NCBI GenBank assembly: GCA_018366495.1
Contig: JAGZHZ010000020.1
Coordinates: forward strand, 1 to 47,736
DNA length: 47,736 nt
Origin: Clostridiales bacterium
Lineage (GTDB): Bacteria; Bacillota; Clostridia; Lachnospirales; Lachnospiraceae
Direction of reading: 5' to 3'
The stretch's first letter is position 1, and the number at the start of each line of letters is the position of its first letter. The notes beneath the pieces are model-generated. The model was not told the DNA's origin, did no database searches, and saw only the letters and a list, made by a program, of their open reading frames with translations. The position numbers and the translations under genes are program-made. Below are positions 26,160 through 34,599 of the stretch, piece by piece.

Positions 26160-26825
26160 ATGAAAAAGTTGAAGAAAAAATTGATAATGATTCTATGCTG
26201 TTGCCTTTTTTTGACAGGGTGCAGTATAGATAGTGAATATCTAATTTTAAAGAAATCAGAAATATTAGATACAAAACGGTTTGACAAAGAACTTGAAAAG
26301 AAAATGAAAAAAGAATTAGAAAATGGATTAAAACAAAAACGTCATTTCAGATTTGAATGGGTCAGTAAAAGCGTACAAGATAAGCTACCAGAATATGTAC
26401 AAAAAGAACGTTATGTAAAATTGGAAAACGGACAAGTGTATGAGCTTTTTACAGAATTAAAAGAAGATCAGGCGTATCTGGAAATTATCCTTAATATTAC
26501 GAACGATATGGAAACAGATCAGGAATGGAATATAGGAAATAGTAGTTTATTTATTCCGGGGAGTTGGGAAGAATTTCATTCGTATTATGAAATTATATAT
26601 TTTAGTGAACATCCTCCTTTGGTAAGTAAGCAATCAATAAAACAATATTGCACATGGACTTTGGAAGCAAAAAAAACATATCAAGTAAAATTAGGATATT
26701 GTGTAGATAAACAAGATATCAATGATCCTAATTTACTTTTACAATTCTCTCCGTATTATTTTCAAAGAACCGATCCTTATTTAGGTGGAATGATTGCTTA
26801 TTACCGTGTAAATGAAGAAGAATAA
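26160..26825 (+). CDS. Lipoprotein, first copy of a tandem pair
   Basis: This 221-residue lipoprotein has lipobox L-T-G-C after the Cys-rich core MILCCCLFLTG. After a charged linker (about 35-60) comes a probable beta-sandwich in which the strand-like phrase Y-L-E-I-I-L-N-I-T-N-D resembles the Ig-like extracellular modules of DUF4352/DUF5028 type. I do not recognise a named family. The ATG at 26160 has GAGGAGAG 5-8 bases upstream; an ATG 18 bases earlier lacks one. It is followed after 147 bases by a near-duplicate of identical length. Codon use is A+T-rich, suggesting acquired DNA. Placement before an ABC cassette suggests an immunity or substrate-capture role, by inference. Confidence 0.8.
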   Translation: MKKLKKKLIMILCCCLFLTGCSIDSEYLILKKSEILDTKRFDKELEKKMKKELENGLKQKRHFRFEWVSKSVQDKLPEYVQKERYVKLENGQVYELFTELKEDQAYLEIILNITNDMETDQEWNIGNSSLFIPGSWEEFHSYYEIIYFSEHPPLVSKQSIKQYCTWTLEAKKTYQVKLGYCVDKQDINDPNLLLQFSPYYFQRTDPYLGGMIAYYRVNEEE

Positions 26826-26972
26826 ACGAAAGTGTATTCAGAAAAAATATAAAATTTACGTATTTTTATATCCATGAAACTAATCATTAAATTTTTCTGT
26901 CTAATAGATAAGAAGAAAATAAAAAGCAACTTATCAAAGAAACATGTTCGTGAAACAGAGAGGAGTGGGAGC

Positions 26973-27638
26973 ATGAAAAACTTAGGACAGAAAGTGATAA
27001 TGATTTTATGTTGTTGCCTTTTTCTGACAGGATGCAGTATAGACAGCGAATATCTAATTTTAAAGAAATCAGAAATATTAGATACAAAACGATTTGACAA
27101 AGAATATGAAAAAAAGATGAAAAAAGCTCTAGAGAATGGAACGGCACAAAAACGTCATTTCAGGTTTGAATGGGTGAGTAAAAGTGTACAAGATAAACTG
27201 CCGGAGTATGTAGAAAAAGAACGTTATGTAAAACTGGAAGATGGACAAGTATATGAGCGTTATGCAGGATTGAAGGAAGGACAGGTATATTTGGAGATTG
27301 TTTTAAATATTACAAATGATATGGAAACCGATCAGGAATGGAATATTGGAAACAGTAAACTACTTATTCCGGGAAGTTGGGAAGAATTTCATCCATACTA
27401 TGAAATTAGATATTTTAGTAAGCATCGTCCAATCGTAAGTAAAGGGGCAATGAAACAATATAATACATGGACTTTGGAAGCAAAAAAAACATATCAAGTA
27501 AAATTAGGATATGGTGTAGATGAAAAGGATGTAAATGATCCTAATTTGTTATTACAAATTTCGCCGTATTATTTTTCAAATAACGACCCTTATTTAGGCG
27601 GAATGATCGCTTATTATCGTGTAAATGAAGAGGAGTAA
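26973..27638 (+). CDS. Lipoprotein, second copy of a tandem pair
   Basis: This 221-residue lipoprotein aligns without gaps to the preceding one, with about 36 differences counted by eye (about 84% identical). Differences cluster in the linker, around residues 95-108 and around 141-165, while the signal peptide core and the C-terminal Y-L-G-G-M-I-A-Y-Y-R-V-N-E-E-E are the same. The duplication is therefore recent but already diverged. I chose ATG 26973 with GAGAGGAGTGGGAG upstream; the earlier in-frame ATG at 26874 has no binding site and would spoil the signal peptide. The next gene starts 62 bases downstream, probably in the same transcript. Confidence 0.8.
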   Translation: MKNLGQKVIMILCCCLFLTGCSIDSEYLILKKSEILDTKRFDKEYEKKMKKALENGTAQKRHFRFEWVSKSVQDKLPEYVEKERYVKLEDGQVYERYAGLKEGQVYLEIVLNITNDMETDQEWNIGNSKLLIPGSWEEFHPYYEIRYFSKHRPIVSKGAMKQYNTWTLEAKKTYQVKLGYGVDEKDVNDPNLLLQISPYYFSNNDPYLGGMIAYYRVNEEE

Positions 27639-27700
27639 AAGAGGGAGTTTATCAGAAAAATAAAAGGTGGCTTTTGAGACCATGAAAGGGGGAAAAGAAA

Positions 27701-28522
27701 GTGAGGAATGCGTGTAAAGTAGAGATAAAACGTGCGTTTCAAAGCACGGCAATGAAAATAATAATAATCATAGGAGCTTTGCTGGCGGTATGGCATACGG
27801 TGGATACATATAAGAGCTGGCAAGAGTATCTGCAGATACGGGAGCAGTATACATCGCCTCTGTTTTCAATGAGATCTTTGTATACAGAATTAATGATGAT
27901 GAATGGAAATGAAATACAGTATGTACTATTTCATAATTTGCTTCCGTTGTTTGCTGCATTTCCGTTTGCTGTTTCGTATTATGCAGATCGAAAAAACGGA
28001 TATCAGAAAAATCTTTATGTGAGGGAGACACGCAAAGAATATTTTTGCGGAAAGATCACAGCCGTATTTCTGTCAGGGGGAACAGCGGTAGTGATGCCGG
28101 CTATTTTAGATTTTATTTTCCTGTCAACATTTATGCCGGCTGTAAAACCAGATTCTTGCGTGATGAATGGAACGCTTTCTCCAGCGAGCAACTGGCAGAA
28201 TCTATTTTATGAACAGCCTTTTGTGTACTTTATAATTTATATCATGATTTATTTTGTAGGAGGAGGGATTCTAGCTCTGTTTGCACTGGCGGTTTCGAGA
28301 TGGCTGAAAAAGTCGCTTCTTGCTTTTATGAGTCCTTTTCTTCTATGTATCGTAATGCAGCTTTTGTTGAAAGACAATCGAGGTTTTGTACCATATACCT
28401 TTTTGAATATGAAACAGGAAAATCGTTTTCAGATCTGGCAGATGATCGTCACTTTGGGTGTGATAGCCGGAGTTTCCATATGGGGATTTTTAAGGAAAAA
28501 TAAAAAGGAAGAAGTGTTGTAA
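27701..28522 (+). CDS. ABC-2-type membrane protein
   Basis: This 273-residue protein has six predicted hydrophobic helices (first at about 18-33, last near 240-263) and a long external loop after the first helix, the ABC-2-type exporter permease layout. The segment Y-A-D-R-K-N-G-Y-Q-K-N-L-Y-V-R-E-T-R-K-E-Y between helices two and three is like the cytoplasmic coupling segment seen in the two other membrane proteins of this cassette. The start is GTG 27701 with AAGGGGGAAAAGAAA upstream. The ATPase follows 114 bases later. Probable export of, or protection against, a peptide or lipid-like compound; the substrate is unknown. Confidence 0.75.
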   Translation: MRNACKVEIKRAFQSTAMKIIIIIGALLAVWHTVDTYKSWQEYLQIREQYTSPLFSMRSLYTELMMMNGNEIQYVLFHNLLPLFAAFPFAVSYYADRKNGYQKNLYVRETRKEYFCGKITAVFLSGGTAVVMPAILDFIFLSTFMPAVKPDSCVMNGTLSPASNWQNLFYEQPFVYFIIYIMIYFVGGGILALFALAVSRWLKKSLLAFMSPFLLCIVMQLLLKDNRGFVPYTFLNMKQENRFQIWQMIVTLGVIAGVSIWGFLRKNKKEEVL

Positions 28523-28636
28523 AACAATAGCCAAAAAACATACTACCTTTAGGTGATGAGGAGTTTACAGATAAGAGGCAAGAATACAGATGACTTTAAT
28601 TAAGAAGAGGATCAAGAGACGAGAGGGGGCGACAAA

Positions 28637-29269
28637 ATGGAAATTAAGATTCGGAATGTGACAAAAAAAATAAAAGATGCGATTGTTTTAGATTGCATAA
28701 ACATGGAACTAAAAAGTGGAACGGTCTATGGATTGCAAGGAAAAAACGGATCTGGAAAGACAATGCTGCTTCGTTTGCTGTGCGGTTTTATTCTGCCTTC
28801 AGAGGGAGAAGTGGAGATTAATGGAAAGGTATTAGGAAAGGAACTTTCATTTCCGGAAAATACAGGAGTCTTGATTGAAAATCCAGCATTTTTAGATTAT
28901 TTTACAGGATATGACAATCTGAAAATATTGGCTGAGATCAGAAATAAAATGACGGAAAAGGAGATTGAAGAAATTTTAGAAAAGGTAGGATTAGATCCAA
29001 ATGATAAGAGAAAATATCGGAAGTATTCACTTGGAATGAAACAAAGACTTGGCATAGCGTGCGCATTTATGGAAAAACCAGATTTGATTCTGCTAGATGA
29101 GCCTACAAATGCGCTGGACCCAGAAGGAATTGAGTGTCTGCACCGCCTTGTGGAGGAGGCAAAAGAAAGAAAAGCATTGATTATTTTGGCTTGTCATGAT
29201 GCGGAAGAACTAAATCAGATGGCAGATGTAGTGATACAGATGGATCGAGGGAGAGTGATGGGAGGATGA
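28637..29269 (+). CDS. ABC transporter ATP-binding protein
   Basis: This 210-residue nucleotide-binding subunit has Walker A G-K-N-G-S-G-K-T (about 36-43), signature Y-S-L-G-M-K-Q-R, Walker B L-I-L-L-D-E-P-T-N-A-L-D and an H-loop A-C-H-D. It belongs to the short multidrug/bacitracin/lantibiotic-type (CcmA-like) exporters that pair with ABC-2 membrane proteins. Its stop overlaps the next start as ATGA (29266-29269), so the following gene is translationally coupled. It is the only ATPase in the cassette and presumably powers all three membrane proteins. GAGAGGGGGCGAC precedes the ATG. Confidence 0.92.
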   Translation: MEIKIRNVTKKIKDAIVLDCINMELKSGTVYGLQGKNGSGKTMLLRLLCGFILPSEGEVEINGKVLGKELSFPENTGVLIENPAFLDYFTGYDNLKILAEIRNKMTEKEIEEILEKVGLDPNDKRKYRKYSLGMKQRLGIACAFMEKPDLILLDEPTNALDPEGIECLHRLVEEAKERKALIILACHDAEELNQMADVVIQMDRGRVMGG

Positions 29270-29817
29270 AAGAAAAAAAGAGAAGAAAAAAGATTTTTGC
29301 AGCAGGGATCGTTCTTATATTGATTGTTGTATATGCAGTCAGAGTGATGGCAGTAAATACCTCCTACAAAAAAGAAGAATATACGGTTCAAAAAGGAGAG
29401 AGTATCGAAGTTCAGGGGATGCGGATTTCTGTTCTGGAGTCAGAGATGAAAAAAATGTCAGCGCAATCGAAATGGGCTAATTTACAAGATGAATCGGAAG
29501 AGGGATACGATATGGTTTTGACCGTACAATATGAAAATATCTCAGATCAACCAATCAGCAGATGTATCGTGACAGAGACGATGCTGCAAAGCGGAGGGTG
29601 GACAAATGGAATGAACGGTATGCACTTTATGGAAATCAATGAAGAGTCGGGAGACACATCGCTGAAAGTAGGAGAAAAAAAGATACTGAAGGTGCCATTT
29701 GCCATGTATTCTTATCAGTTTCAGCCGAAAGACTGGGAAAAAATAGAGGAGAGAGAATTTGTCTGGGTTTTGACAGGCGCTCCTGTAAAAAATATGATTT
29801 TGCTGAACGGAGAGTGA
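29266..29817 (+). CDS. Membrane-anchored extracellular beta-sandwich-like protein
   Basis: This 183-residue protein has one N-terminal transmembrane helix (about 10-27) and an external domain whose pattern (V-Q-K-G-E-S-I-E-V-Q-G-M-R-I-S-V, then M-V-L-T-V-Q-Y-E-N-I-S-D-Q-P-I) fits the Ig-like DUF4352/DUF5028 type. It is not a lipoprotein but is probably the same general fold as the two lipoproteins upstream. It overlaps the ATPase gene by four bases and is followed closely by a membrane protein. A possible role is binding the transported molecule at the cell surface. No enzymatic motif is seen. Confidence 0.7.
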   Translation: MKEKKRRKKIFAAGIVLILIVVYAVRVMAVNTSYKKEEYTVQKGESIEVQGMRISVLESEMKKMSAQSKWANLQDESEEGYDMVLTVQYENISDQPISRCIVTETMLQSGGWTNGMNGMHFMEINEESGDTSLKVGEKKILKVPFAMYSYQFQPKDWEKIEEREFVWVLTGAPVKNMILLNGE

Positions 29818-29824
29818 AGAAAGA

Positions 29825-30613
29825 GTGAGAAAATATTTGATTTATCCAATAAAGCAGTACATTTTTAAATTTTTTACTTTCCTGTGCTGCGGAGTTGGGT
29901 GTATTTATTATATCACTCAAATAGAAGAGGCGCTGCAGGCTGGATTCTGGGATGTGTTATTCTTTTTGTTTCGGGGACAAAGAGAATACAATCCGGTATC
30001 GCGACAACCGTTTATTCCGCCGTTTTTCTGGATTATCATTCAGAGCACTCTGATTTATTGCTCTGTCTCTTTCTTGTCCGGAAAGTTAAGTCCATATGAG
30101 ACACAGATTTTAATTCGGATGAGAAAGAGAAAAAAATGGTGGAGAGAAAAAATAGCTGCTGCCATTTTGTATACAAGTATGACATATCTCATACTTTGGG
30201 CAGGAATCGCAGCAAGCTGTCTTGTGAGCGGACAAAAACTGGGAAATCAAGGGCTGGCATCTCTGTATGGCATGGGAAATTTAAGCGTGAGCCAGAATAT
30301 TCTGGTTTTGATGGTGCAGCCGTTTTTGACAACGCTGTCATTTGCTTTTTTATTTATGGTGCTGCATTTGATTTTGGAAGAAAAAACAGTATGGATTTTG
30401 ATGGAAGCGATTTTGTTTTTTTCAGCATTTCTGACATCTGTTTTGCTGATCGGAAATCATGCGATGGCTTTGAGAAGCAGCGCAGCGATGCCTGGGGGAA
30501 TAGAAACATGGCAGGCAGCTGTCACAGATATCATAGTAATTTTATTGTGCTGGATCACAGGGGAGCGATATGTAAATAGAATGGACTGGCTGGGAAAACA
30601 GAAAGAAAATTAA
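29825..30613 (+). CDS. ABC-cassette membrane protein A
   Basis: This 262-residue polytopic membrane protein has about six helices. The cytoplasmic stretch Y-E-T-Q-I-L-I-R-M-R-K-R-K-K-W-W-R-E-K and the C-terminal stretch L-L-I-G-N-H-A-M-A-L-R correspond to Y-E-N-Q-V-Q-I-R-A-G-N-R-K-V-W-W-E-A-K and L-M-I-G-N-W-G-M-I-A-R in the next gene. The two are therefore distant paralogues and may form a heterodimeric permease. It starts at GTG 29825, 7 bases after the preceding stop, with the GAAGAAAGA site overlapping that stop. I recognise no named family. Confidence 0.75.
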   Translation: MRKYLIYPIKQYIFKFFTFLCCGVGCIYYITQIEEALQAGFWDVLFFLFRGQREYNPVSRQPFIPPFFWIIIQSTLIYCSVSFLSGKLSPYETQILIRMRKRKKWWREKIAAAILYTSMTYLILWAGIAASCLVSGQKLGNQGLASLYGMGNLSVSQNILVLMVQPFLTTLSFAFLFMVLHLILEEKTVWILMEAILFFSAFLTSVLLIGNHAMALRSSAAMPGGIETWQAAVTDIIVILLCWITGERYVNRMDWLGKQKEN

Positions 30614-30654
30614 GATTTGCACATTGAGATCTGGGATACTGGAGAGGAGGAAAT

Positions 30655-31467
30655 ATGAGCGGACAAAGACAAAATTTTTGGTCTTTGCTGAAAATAGAGT
30701 GGAAAAGAAGTCTTTGGGAGGAAAGAAAAAAATATATCTTTGTCTTTGCTTTGGGAATTCTTTATTTTCTGTGGGGATTGAGAAATACATATTTTATAAA
30801 AAATTCGACTGGCACGTTCCGAATGATTGGATTTTTCGATTATATGTCAGGACTGTTTGGAGGGGCAGCAGATCCGATTCCTGACCCTTTCTGGATTTTG
30901 ACGATGGCGATTTTTTGCTATACAATCAGCGCACATTTTTCAGATAAGGTGAAAAATTATGAAAATCAGGTTCAGATAAGAGCAGGAAACAGAAAAGTGT
31001 GGTGGGAGGCAAAATGTGCATGGAGCGTTTTGAATACGCTGCTCTTTTATGGAATTTTGGCAGGGGAGAGCGCCCTATTCAGCCTGCTCACAAAATCAGG
31101 TCTGTATCTGAGTCATACAGGAAATGAAGGAATGTATGGATGGCTGATTCCAATAGAAAAATTGGCGGCGCAGGAACAATGGATTGTCTGTTGTATAGCG
31201 CCTCTCACTGCTTTGATCTGCATTGGTCTGATTCAGACATTTCTTCATTTGATTTTTCAGGACAGAATGGTGATGGGGATTATGATTGTATGGATGTTCC
31301 TGTCCTGTTTTATAAAATCAATCTTGATGATCGGCAACTGGGGAATGATTGCCAGAAATAGTTTCGTGGTGCAGAATGGCTTTCAGGTGTCAGGAATTTT
31401 TTTGATCGAGATGATCGTATGTTTAGCGGTCATCTGGTGCGGAAAAAAAGTAATGGAAAAGAAGTGA
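30655..31467 (+). CDS. ABC-cassette membrane protein B
   Basis: This 270-residue polytopic membrane protein is a distant paralogue of the gene before it. It shares the Y-E-x-Q-x-x-I-R-x-x-x-R-K-x-W-W segment between helices two and three and the L-x-I-G-N-x-x-M motif before the last helix. GAGGAGG lies 4-5 bases before the ATG. It is the last gene of the cassette; 31468-31683 holds the regulatory region of the iron importer. Its role in the transporter is inferred from the ATPase upstream. Confidence 0.75.
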   Translation: MSGQRQNFWSLLKIEWKRSLWEERKKYIFVFALGILYFLWGLRNTYFIKNSTGTFRMIGFFDYMSGLFGGAADPIPDPFWILTMAIFCYTISAHFSDKVKNYENQVQIRAGNRKVWWEAKCAWSVLNTLLFYGILAGESALFSLLTKSGLYLSHTGNEGMYGWLIPIEKLAAQEQWIVCCIAPLTALICIGLIQTFLHLIFQDRMVMGIMIVWMFLSCFIKSILMIGNWGMIARNSFVVQNGFQVSGIFLIEMIVCLAVIWCGKKVMEKK

Positions 31468-31514
31468 AAGGATGGAGAGGGGAGTTTTTGATAGATCCAA
31501 AGTTTTTTGGGGAG

Positions 31515-31552
31515 AGCTGTCAAAGTTGAGAAAAGTTCTCAATGAGACAGCT
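31515..31552. repeat. Inverted repeat next to the iron-importer promoter
   Basis: AGCTGTC (31515-31521) pairs with GACAGCT (31546-31552) and TTGAGAA (31526-31532) with TTCTCAA (31536-31542). The right arm touches the -35 element. There is no U tract, so it could be an operator or the 3' end structure of the preceding cassette. Confidence 0.65.
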
Positions 31553-31580
31553 TGACTTTGGAGAAAAAATTATGTATAGT
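31552..31580 (+). promoter_or_regulatory. Promoter of the iron importer operon
   Basis: TTGACT at 31552-31557 and TATAGT at 31575-31580 have a 17-base spacer. Transcription would begin near 31587, directly before the first repressor-like box. Confidence 0.75.
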
Positions 31581-31590
31581 ATAAAAAAAG

Positions 31591-31608
31591 TTAGTTAAGA
31601 CTAATTAA
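31591..31608. promoter_or_regulatory. DtxR-like iron repressor box 1
   Basis: TTAGTTAAGACTAATTAA contains the dyad TTAGT-N4-ACTAA and resembles DtxR/IdeR operators. It covers the expected start of transcription. Assignment to an iron repressor is inferred from the downstream siderophore transporter. Confidence 0.55.
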
Positions 31609-31640
31609 GAATCTTATCAATGATGGGATTCTTAATTTTT
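31605..31640 (+). terminator. Terminator-like hairpin between the two boxes
   Basis: TTAAGAATC (31605-31613) pairs with GATTCTTAA (31627-31635), followed by TTTTT. It shares four bases with box 1. It could attenuate the operon or act as an early terminator. Confidence 0.65.
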
Positions 31641-31649
31641 AAACAAAAG

Positions 31650-31667
31650 TTAGTTATAGCTAATTAA
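31650..31667. promoter_or_regulatory. DtxR-like iron repressor box 2
   Basis: TTAGTTATAGCTAATTAA differs from box 1 at only three positions and lies immediately before the ribosome binding site of the first gene. Confidence 0.55.
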
Positions 31668-31683
31668 AATATTGGAGGTGTTT

Positions 31684-32763
31684 GTGATTTTAAGAAAATA
31701 CAGATCTACAAGTATACTTGCGATACTTTTACTGATTCTGTCTGTTTGCTCTCTGTTTGTGGGAGTGCTTCGGATGGACATTTCATCCCTGGCGGCAGGG
31801 GATACGCAGCAGATCGGAATATTGCTGATTTCTCGTCTTCCCCGCCTTTTGGCTATTCTCTGTACAGGGGTTGGGATGAGTATAGCTGGATTGATTATGC
31901 AGCAGCTTTGCATGAATAAATTTGTCTCCCCTACAACGGGAGCGACGATCTCATCAGCACAGCTTGGAATTTTAGTGGCTCTTTTGTTCATGCCAAAATC
32001 GACCTTATGGGGAAGAGCTGTTTTTGCATTTTTGTTTGCTGTTCTTGGAACCTGGATTTTTGTCTGGTTTATACAACGGATTCCATTTAAAAATATTGTT
32101 ATGGTACCGCTTGTAGGCATGATGTTTGGAAATGTGATAGGAGGAATTACAAGCTTTTTAGCTTATAAATTTGAAATGACACAGGCGCTTTCCACATGGC
32201 TGGTAGGTCATTTTTCTTTGGTACTCAAAGGTCGGTATGAGATTGTTTATATGATTGTTCCGCTTGTGATTTTAGCAATTATTTTTGCAAATCATTTTAA
32301 TATTGTCGGCATGGGAAAAGATTTTTCAAAAAATTTGGGTGTTCCATATAATTTTATTCTGTTTTTAGGTTTGACCATTACGGCAATGATTACCGCTTCT
32401 GTCGTTGTGGTAGTGGGATCTATCTCTTATATAGGTTTGATTGTTCCAAATATAGTATCGATATTTAAAGGAGATAAGATACGAGGGACAATGGCAGATA
32501 CGGCATTGTTTGGCGCCTTATTTGTCCTTGTCTGTGATATAATCAGCAGAATTGTGATTGCTCCATATGAGCTTCCGATTGAACTTATTGTTGGAATTTT
32601 GGGAAGCATTATTTTTATTGGAATGCTTTTATATCGTTTAAATTATGGAAGAAAAGCGGTCGGCACAGTGAGAAGGAAAAAGAAAATAAATTCTTATCTT
32701 GCAGAAAAAAATTCAGAGATCAGCCATTTGTCACCTGAAAAACAGCAGAGTTCCATTTACTAA
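31684..32763 (+). CDS. Siderophore ABC transporter permease 1 (YclN-like, FecCD family)
   Basis: This 359-residue FecCD-type permease has about nine or ten transmembrane helices and the family phrases R-L-P-R-L-L-A-I-L and G-S-I-S-Y-I-G-L-I-V-P-N before the coupling helix. The four-gene order permease-permease-ATPase-binding protein and sequence resemblance match B. subtilis yclNOPQ, which imports catecholate siderophores such as petrobactin. GGAGGTG at 31674-31680 points to GTG 31684 as start, since the earlier TTG at 31672 lies under the binding site. The hydrophilic C-terminal tail (about 325-359) is longer than usual. Iron control is suggested by the upstream boxes. Confidence 0.9.
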   Translation: MILRKYRSTSILAILLLILSVCSLFVGVLRMDISSLAAGDTQQIGILLISRLPRLLAILCTGVGMSIAGLIMQQLCMNKFVSPTTGATISSAQLGILVALLFMPKSTLWGRAVFAFLFAVLGTWIFVWFIQRIPFKNIVMVPLVGMMFGNVIGGITSFLAYKFEMTQALSTWLVGHFSLVLKGRYEIVYMIVPLVILAIIFANHFNIVGMGKDFSKNLGVPYNFILFLGLTITAMITASVVVVVGSISYIGLIVPNIVSIFKGDKIRGTMADTALFGALFVLVCDIISRIVIAPYELPIELIVGILGSIIFIGMLLYRLNYGRKAVGTVRRKKKINSYLAEKNSEISHLSPEKQQSSIY

Positions 32764-32782
32764 AAGCGAAAGGATTCTATTT

Positions 32783-33760
32783 ATGAAAAGTATAGCAAAA
32801 AAGATAAATAATCGCAGAATGATCCTGCTTTTCTGCTGCATGTTGATTGCGTCGGCAGCGTATATGCTGACAGATATTCATTTTGAAAATGAACGATTAA
32901 TGAGATATGCTTTTCAGCTGCGCACACCAAAGCTGATTGCCATGCTGATCACAGCGTTTGCGATTGGAGGGGCGACGATTGTATTTCAGTCAGTGATTAA
33001 CAATACGATTGTGACGCCGTGTCTGCTGGGGATGAATTCTCTATATGCACTGATTCATACAGTGGTATTTTTTGTGGTAGGCAGCAGTAGTATTGCAGCC
33101 ACAAATGCAAATATTTCTTTTGCAATAGATGTATGTCTGATGGGAATTGTGGCAACAGTAGTCTACAGCTATCTGTTTAAAAAGACGAAATATAATGTTT
33201 TATACGTATTGCTGGTGGGAACTGTTCTGACTTCATTTTTTGGCAGTATTCAAAGCACAATGCTTCGAGTTATGGATCCAAATGAATATGATACATTGCT
33301 GACTACATTGATGGCAAGTTTTAGTAATATCAATTCTGAGATTATCGTATTTACTTTGATTCTTCTGGCAGGTATTGTATTTGCTTTAAGAAAAGAACTG
33401 GCATTGCTGGATGTATTGACGCTTGGAAAAGATCAGGCTGTCAACCTTGGAATTGATTACGACCGTTCCGTAAAAAAATTGCTGCTGGGAGTGACACTGT
33501 GTATTGCAGTAGCTACGGCAATGGTAGGACCAGTTTCTTTTATGGGATTGATTATAGCAAATCTGTCGCGACAATTTTTCAGAACGTATCGCCATTCATA
33601 TTTGATCATTGGATCGGCACTGTTTGGGATGGTGACTCTCATAATAGGACAATTTTTTGTGGAACGAATCTTTGTTTATGCTGTTCCTGTCAGTGTTTTT
33701 ATCACAGTTGGCGGAGGAATTTATTTCCTATATTTATTATTAACGCAGAGGAGAATGTGA
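32783..33760 (+). CDS. Siderophore ABC transporter permease 2 (YclO-like, FecCD family)
   Basis: This 325-residue second permease has eight to ten helices, the arginine-bearing F-Q-L-R-T-P-K-L-I-A-M-L segment near the N-terminus and the G-P-V-S-F-M-G-L-I-I-A-N-L-S-R coupling region. It pairs with permease 1 to form the membrane channel. ATG 32783 has AAAGGA 7-9 bases upstream; the longer frame that begins inside the previous gene has no signal. The gap to permease 1 is 19 bases, and the ATPase start overlaps its stop. Confidence 0.9.
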   Translation: MKSIAKKINNRRMILLFCCMLIASAAYMLTDIHFENERLMRYAFQLRTPKLIAMLITAFAIGGATIVFQSVINNTIVTPCLLGMNSLYALIHTVVFFVVGSSSIAATNANISFAIDVCLMGIVATVVYSYLFKKTKYNVLYVLLVGTVLTSFFGSIQSTMLRVMDPNEYDTLLTTLMASFSNINSEIIVFTLILLAGIVFALRKELALLDVLTLGKDQAVNLGIDYDRSVKKLLLGVTLCIAVATAMVGPVSFMGLIIANLSRQFFRTYRHSYLIIGSALFGMVTLIIGQFFVERIFVYAVPVSVFITVGGGIYFLYLLLTQRRM

Positions 33761-34521
33761 AAAAAGGAATGAAAATAAAAGAGATTACAAAAAAGTATGA
33801 AGGAAAGAAAGTGGTAGATCATGTGAGCTTTGAAATTCCAAAAGGAAAAGTAATTTCCCTGATTGGTCCGAACGGCGCAGGAAAGTCTACTGTTATGGGA
33901 ATTTTGTCACGGCTGATTGCGAAAGACAGCGGACAAGTAGATTTTGAGGGCAGTGAGATTTCAAAATGGAAGAGCAAAGAATTATCAAAACATCTGGCAA
34001 TTCTTACACAGAGCAACAATATTCAGATGAAACTGACGGTAGAGGAACTTGTAGCATTTGGACGTTTTCCACATTCAGGAGGAAGAAATACGCCGGAAGA
34101 TCTGAAAATGATTGATCAGGCGATTGATTATATGGAGCTTGGAAAGTTTAGAGAAAGATTTATTGATGAACTGTCAGGAGGTCAGCGGCAGCGTGCTTAT
34201 ATTGCAATGGTGATTGCACAGGATACAGAATATATACTGTTAGATGAGCCGACAAATAATTTAGACATCTACCATGCGTCTCGAATGATGAAAATTGTCC
34301 GCCGGCTGTGTGATGAACTTGGAAAGACCGTGATTTTAGTACTGCATGATATTAATTTTGCGGCATTTTATTCTGATTATATCTGTGCTTTTGCAGATGG
34401 AAAAATAGCAAGTTTTGGAACAGTAAAGGAGGTGATGACAGCAGAAACGTTGTCGCAAATTTATAAGGTAGATTTTAAAATTATGGAAATTAACGGCAAA
34501 CCTCTGTCAATCTATTATTGA
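33757..34521 (+). CDS. Siderophore ABC transporter ATPase (YclP-like)
   Basis: This ATP-binding subunit of about 254 residues has Walker A G-P-N-G-A-G-K-S, Q-loop L-T-Q-S-N, signature L-S-G-G-Q-R-Q-R, Walker B Y-I-L-L-D-E-P-T-N-N-L-D and switch His L-H-D-I-N-F-A. The sequence tracks B. subtilis YclP closely (for example V-A-F-G-R-F-P-H-S). The start is uncertain. GTG 33757 overlaps the upstream stop as GTGA with AGGAG 3 bases away; ATG 33769 gives a more family-like N-terminus but is 15 bases from that site. Confidence 0.92.
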   Translation: MKKGMKIKEITKKYEGKKVVDHVSFEIPKGKVISLIGPNGAGKSTVMGILSRLIAKDSGQVDFEGSEISKWKSKELSKHLAILTQSNNIQMKLTVEELVAFGRFPHSGGRNTPEDLKMIDQAIDYMELGKFRERFIDELSGGQRQRAYIAMVIAQDTEYILLDEPTNNLDIYHASRMMKIVRRLCDELGKTVILVLHDINFAAFYSDYICAFADGKIASFGTVKEVMTAETLSQIYKVDFKIMEINGKPLSIYY

Positions 34522-34599
34522 CAGAGAAAGATTTAGTCAAAATATGTTTTTATGAAAGAATAAAGTCATCTATAAAAATAAAGAAAAAAGGAGAAATGA

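Noticed and set aside
28579..28653. A 24-codon frame before the ABC ATPase
   Set aside because: It has no ribosome binding site and overlaps the ATPase start.
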